A stretch of DNA of 64,000 nt from Nymphaea colorata. Its lineage: Eukaryota > Streptophyta > Magnoliopsida > Nymphaeales > Nymphaeaceae. The DNA is taken from contig NC_045142.1 of the NCBI RefSeq assembly GCF_008831285.2, forward strand, positions 24,627,876 to 24,691,875, given 5' to 3'. Made by a program: the position numbers and the translations under genes. Below the pieces are notes generated by a model. It saw only the letters and a list, made by a program, of their open reading frames with translations. It ran no database searches and was not told the origin of the DNA. The stretch's first letter is position 1, and each line of letters opens with the position of its first letter. This document shows, piece by piece, positions 61,901-64,000 of the stretch.

Positions 61901-64000
61901 TAACATGTAAGAAAATTCCTTCCAGAACATACACATATAACTGATTGACAGGTGATTAATTATAATGAAATTGTATATAATTTTGATCTCATTAACTGGC
62001 CAATCTCCCAAATAACATGATTACATGCATGTACATGTATGTGCATGTGTTTGACATGCACACATCACAATCTAGATTTTCACATAAATATCCATCGACT
62101 ATTAAGCCAGAATATTAAATTGTCTATCTGAAAATGGGGACTGATCTCGAACTAGGACATTTAAGAAGATAATCCATATGGTAGATTGATTAATTCTTGG
62201 GAAGTAATACTACTATCAGAAGGGTTGGCCAGTTAACAAGGGGGAATTACCTAATACATGAAACATATCTGAATTTAATAGCCACGTTCAGACTTCAGAG
62301 TGAAAAAAGTGAGGAAAGAGACAAAAGGATTTCAGCAAAAAAAGCAGATTCTACATGTGATCATGTTAATGCTAACAAAGATTGCATTGCCACATAAATC
62401 ACTATTGCAATGATAAAAGGAAATAGATGTCGCAAATTCATACTTCAGATCCTGTTAGGATTCGCTTATTCAAATATAATGGCAATCCTCGCATCCATTG
62501 GAACATTAGGGACATAACAAAAAGCTCAAATAAGATAGTCATCCTCAACAGCTTACCATTTTGAGAACCTGTTGCATTCCACCACCACCAAAAGAATGAC
62601 CACAAGCTAGTATCATTGCATCGTCCATGAGAGAACCCCTATAAGAAGCCATGGAGAGAAATGACTTTCCATGCCAATACCTACTAATGACTAAATGTAT
62701 TTAAAAATCAAGTAATAACACTTCAACAAGTATAAAAAAAAGTTGATCATTGGTAACTCGTGCCAGCATTTTTGGCTGCAAATTGAGATCTGGAGCAGAT
62801 ATTGTAAATTTGTAATAGCATGGTGTCCAAGTCTAACATAAAGCAATTATAGCACATTTCTAACAAAAAGGAAGCATCCTTTTAGGAAAACAAAAGCCAC
62901 AGTTGTTAAGTTTTGAATTCTGTGTCATGATTCATCTAGATCTGAGAGTTGCATAACATTTATGAATTGAAAATAGGAATATATTTTCCAATTCATCATG
63001 TACTTGCATAAGTTCTCAAAAAGATTAACTCTTCATGTCTCGAGCACAAAACAAACCTAACTAGGAATTGAATTATTGAGCGAGTCACACGGATGATCCA
63101 AGGATAGTCTGCAATTACCCAAACAAATAGCATGTTCTTTAGCTAAACCAATATTTTTTTCCATCTAAAAAAAAAAAAAAAACAAATTAAGGCAATCAAG
63201 ATAGTATATATTGTGGTGCATTCCCTATAGCCTAAACCCTTTAGCAATAGTCCCTTCTGGTTGAGTTTTCATTATTGTGTATGGCTTAATTCTTAAAGAA
63301 AGCTTTCCAGCCACAGAATGCTGCATGTAGAATTCCCAACAAAACACTTCAGTTGACAGCACAGACATGCTACCATGGATTAATTGCCCAACACTAACCA
63401 TAAGGACTTGAATCTGGATCATGCATCTAAACCAGAATGTCAGAAATATGAAGTACTCATCATATCTTGACCTTTTTCCTGCCTACGATGCTATAGTGAC
63501 ATCCAGACAGTTATTATGGAAAAAGTAATGTGCAATATTTTCACCAAAATCATCAGTTTGACAACATCCAGTGGGAAAATTTTCCCTTTACTAGGGAAAG
63601 AAGACGAGATCTTAAGCTGGCCCGGAGATGCACACACCATGTTAACAAACACACATCAGTAATATGGATATTGACAGAAAAAAGTAAAGACATCACTGCT
63701 TACAGCTGCTGTTTGCAAAAAATCCAAGTGCAAATCATGAGAAGCCTGAAATCAATTACTGGTGAAAAAACACTAGTCTCAAGGAAAATAAGAGGCATCC
63801 ATCCCAGACTTACGTGATCGGATCAGAAAGAATAGCCCTAAGAGAATTTCCCGGTTCACCTGACAAATAAGCATCCTTTCTTCCACTAAATCCACAACCA
63901 TTCTCCCCTCCTGTTTCCTTAGTGACTGAGGAGGCAGATCTTTGTAATGCATGTGCATAATAACTATCAGGTTCTGCCACAGTAATTGCCTTCTCACAGC
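55957..64000 (-). CDS. PUB62: U-box domain protein of the PUB62 type, 3' seven exons (5' end outside window)
   Basis: Minus-strand exons: 63814-64000 (entering from the right edge), 62557-62638, 61640-61697, 60745-60833, 57605-57700, 57446-57516, 55957-56083. All junctions are GT-AG and in phase, giving 235 visible residues. Order: an upstream linker ending NSLRAILSDPIT; a divergent U-box (GSLMDDAMILACGHSFGGGG, then QACYSCGQSISADSMAPNLS, then LRTVVEAF); a basic KRRRERFEQ; and a conserved C-terminal module (MFPFVVGDQVVIKGNKRTPE, RFFGREAVVTSQCLNGW, YVVKTLDNAESVKLQYRSLS), ending in PSWL. By family knowledge it is an E3 ubiquitin ligase; the C-terminal module resembles an SH3/KOW-like barrel by pattern only. 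Several exons are under 100 bp and too short to stand out as open frames. Introns reach 3 kb and host repeats. Substrate and pathway unknown. Confidence 0.93.
56427..56950. repeat. Older dispersed repeat, interrupted by a MITE, in PUB62-like last intron
   Basis: The left part (aaatggctgccgcactcatg, tcgcacccatgttgacactg) and the right part (cgccgcacccgcacc, cacatcagcacccacacc, ccgcactcaggtgacat) flank an AT-rich centre. The right end is split by the 205-bp MITE at 56731-56935. A relative of the left end lies in bZIP intron 3. Confidence 0.5.
56731..56935. mobile_element. hAT-like MITE with exact 8-bp target duplication
   Basis: Termini CAGGGGCGGA and TCCGCCCCTG form a perfect 10-bp inverted repeat. 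CCCACACC occurs immediately outside both ends (56723-56730 and 56936-56943). The 205-bp interior is non-coding, with two gggtcgggcc words and an A-rich stretch. It is the best-preserved member of the CAGGGGCGGAGC family here. Confidence 0.88.
58560..58900. repeat. Diverged relative of the 47974-48835 element end
   Basis: T- and A-rich intronic sequence with repeated aacgttaaaaacgttttttt words. Near its right side, gtattatacccgagaaaaac corresponds in reverse complement to the ttctcggtataata terminus of the element at 47974. Boundaries are uncertain. Confidence 0.35.
59393..59700. repeat. Diverged tandem duplication in PUB62-like intron, about 170-bp period
   Basis: ttggaccaggtggaacttat, aaagcata, aaagagtgtttat and gtgacaaatt occur in the same order in both copies (about 59393-59530 and 59561-59700). 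Confidence 0.8.
59910..60460. repeat. Diverged tandem duplication in PUB62-like intron, about 270-bp period
   Basis: gacaatgaga then cactata at 59910 recurs at 60184. aatcaacaagatc, cccagctaatt and tgctaaagatcag followed by gttttgttcttttcaatagt at about 60090-60175 recur at about 60357-60443. This is a tandem or near-tandem copy of roughly 270 bp. Confidence 0.75.

Overview
This window is nuclear DNA from a flowering plant. Six protein-coding genes have plant-specific domain architectures and GT-AG introns with AT-rich interiors. Between and inside them lie many AT, GA and TG microsatellites and decayed non-autonomous transposons. I saw no bacterial or viral gene, no tRNA or rRNA gene, no CRISPR array and no intact transposase or reverse transcriptase. 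I cannot name the species from the sequence.

Layout. (1) 1-1251, + strand: 3' part of an alpha-expansin gene (cell-wall loosening), running in from the left edge. (2) 6711-11224, - strand: a complete four-exon group I bZIP transcription factor of the VIP1/bZIP18/bZIP52 type. (3) 17284-17820, + strand: an intronless ATL-type membrane RING-H2 ubiquitin ligase with a clear TATA box. (4) 17.8-29.6 kb: about 12 kb without a gene, full of microsatellites and transposon fragments. (5) 30524-33363, + strand: a four-exon membrane-anchored receptor-like cytoplasmic kinase homologue whose catalytic residues are replaced, so probably a pseudokinase. (6) 34716-46198, - strand: a complete 12-exon VAL/HSI2-type B3 repressor with PHD-like, B3, CW and DLNxxP EAR motifs. 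(7) 46.2-55.5 kb: a second gene-free stretch with a long-inverted-repeat element, SINE-like units and a 54-bp minisatellite. (8) 55957-64000, - strand: the 3' seven exons of a PUB62-type U-box gene, running out of the right edge.

The genes do not form a cluster or pathway. They are independent housekeeping or regulatory genes: one wall protein, two transcription regulators, two ubiquitin ligases and one signalling scaffold. I assembled the splice structures by hand from conserved protein sequence and GT/AG sites. Reading phase closes across every junction of the bZIP, pseudokinase, VAL and PUB62 genes, which supports the models.

I did not find a new gene system. The most unusual items are the pseudokinase, a 21-bp in-frame duplication over the expansin stop codon, a perfect 25-bp inverted repeat in a VAL intron, a roughly 860-bp element with arms of about 160 bp, a 205-bp hAT-like MITE with an exact 8-bp target duplication nested in an older repeat, and several related SINE-like units.
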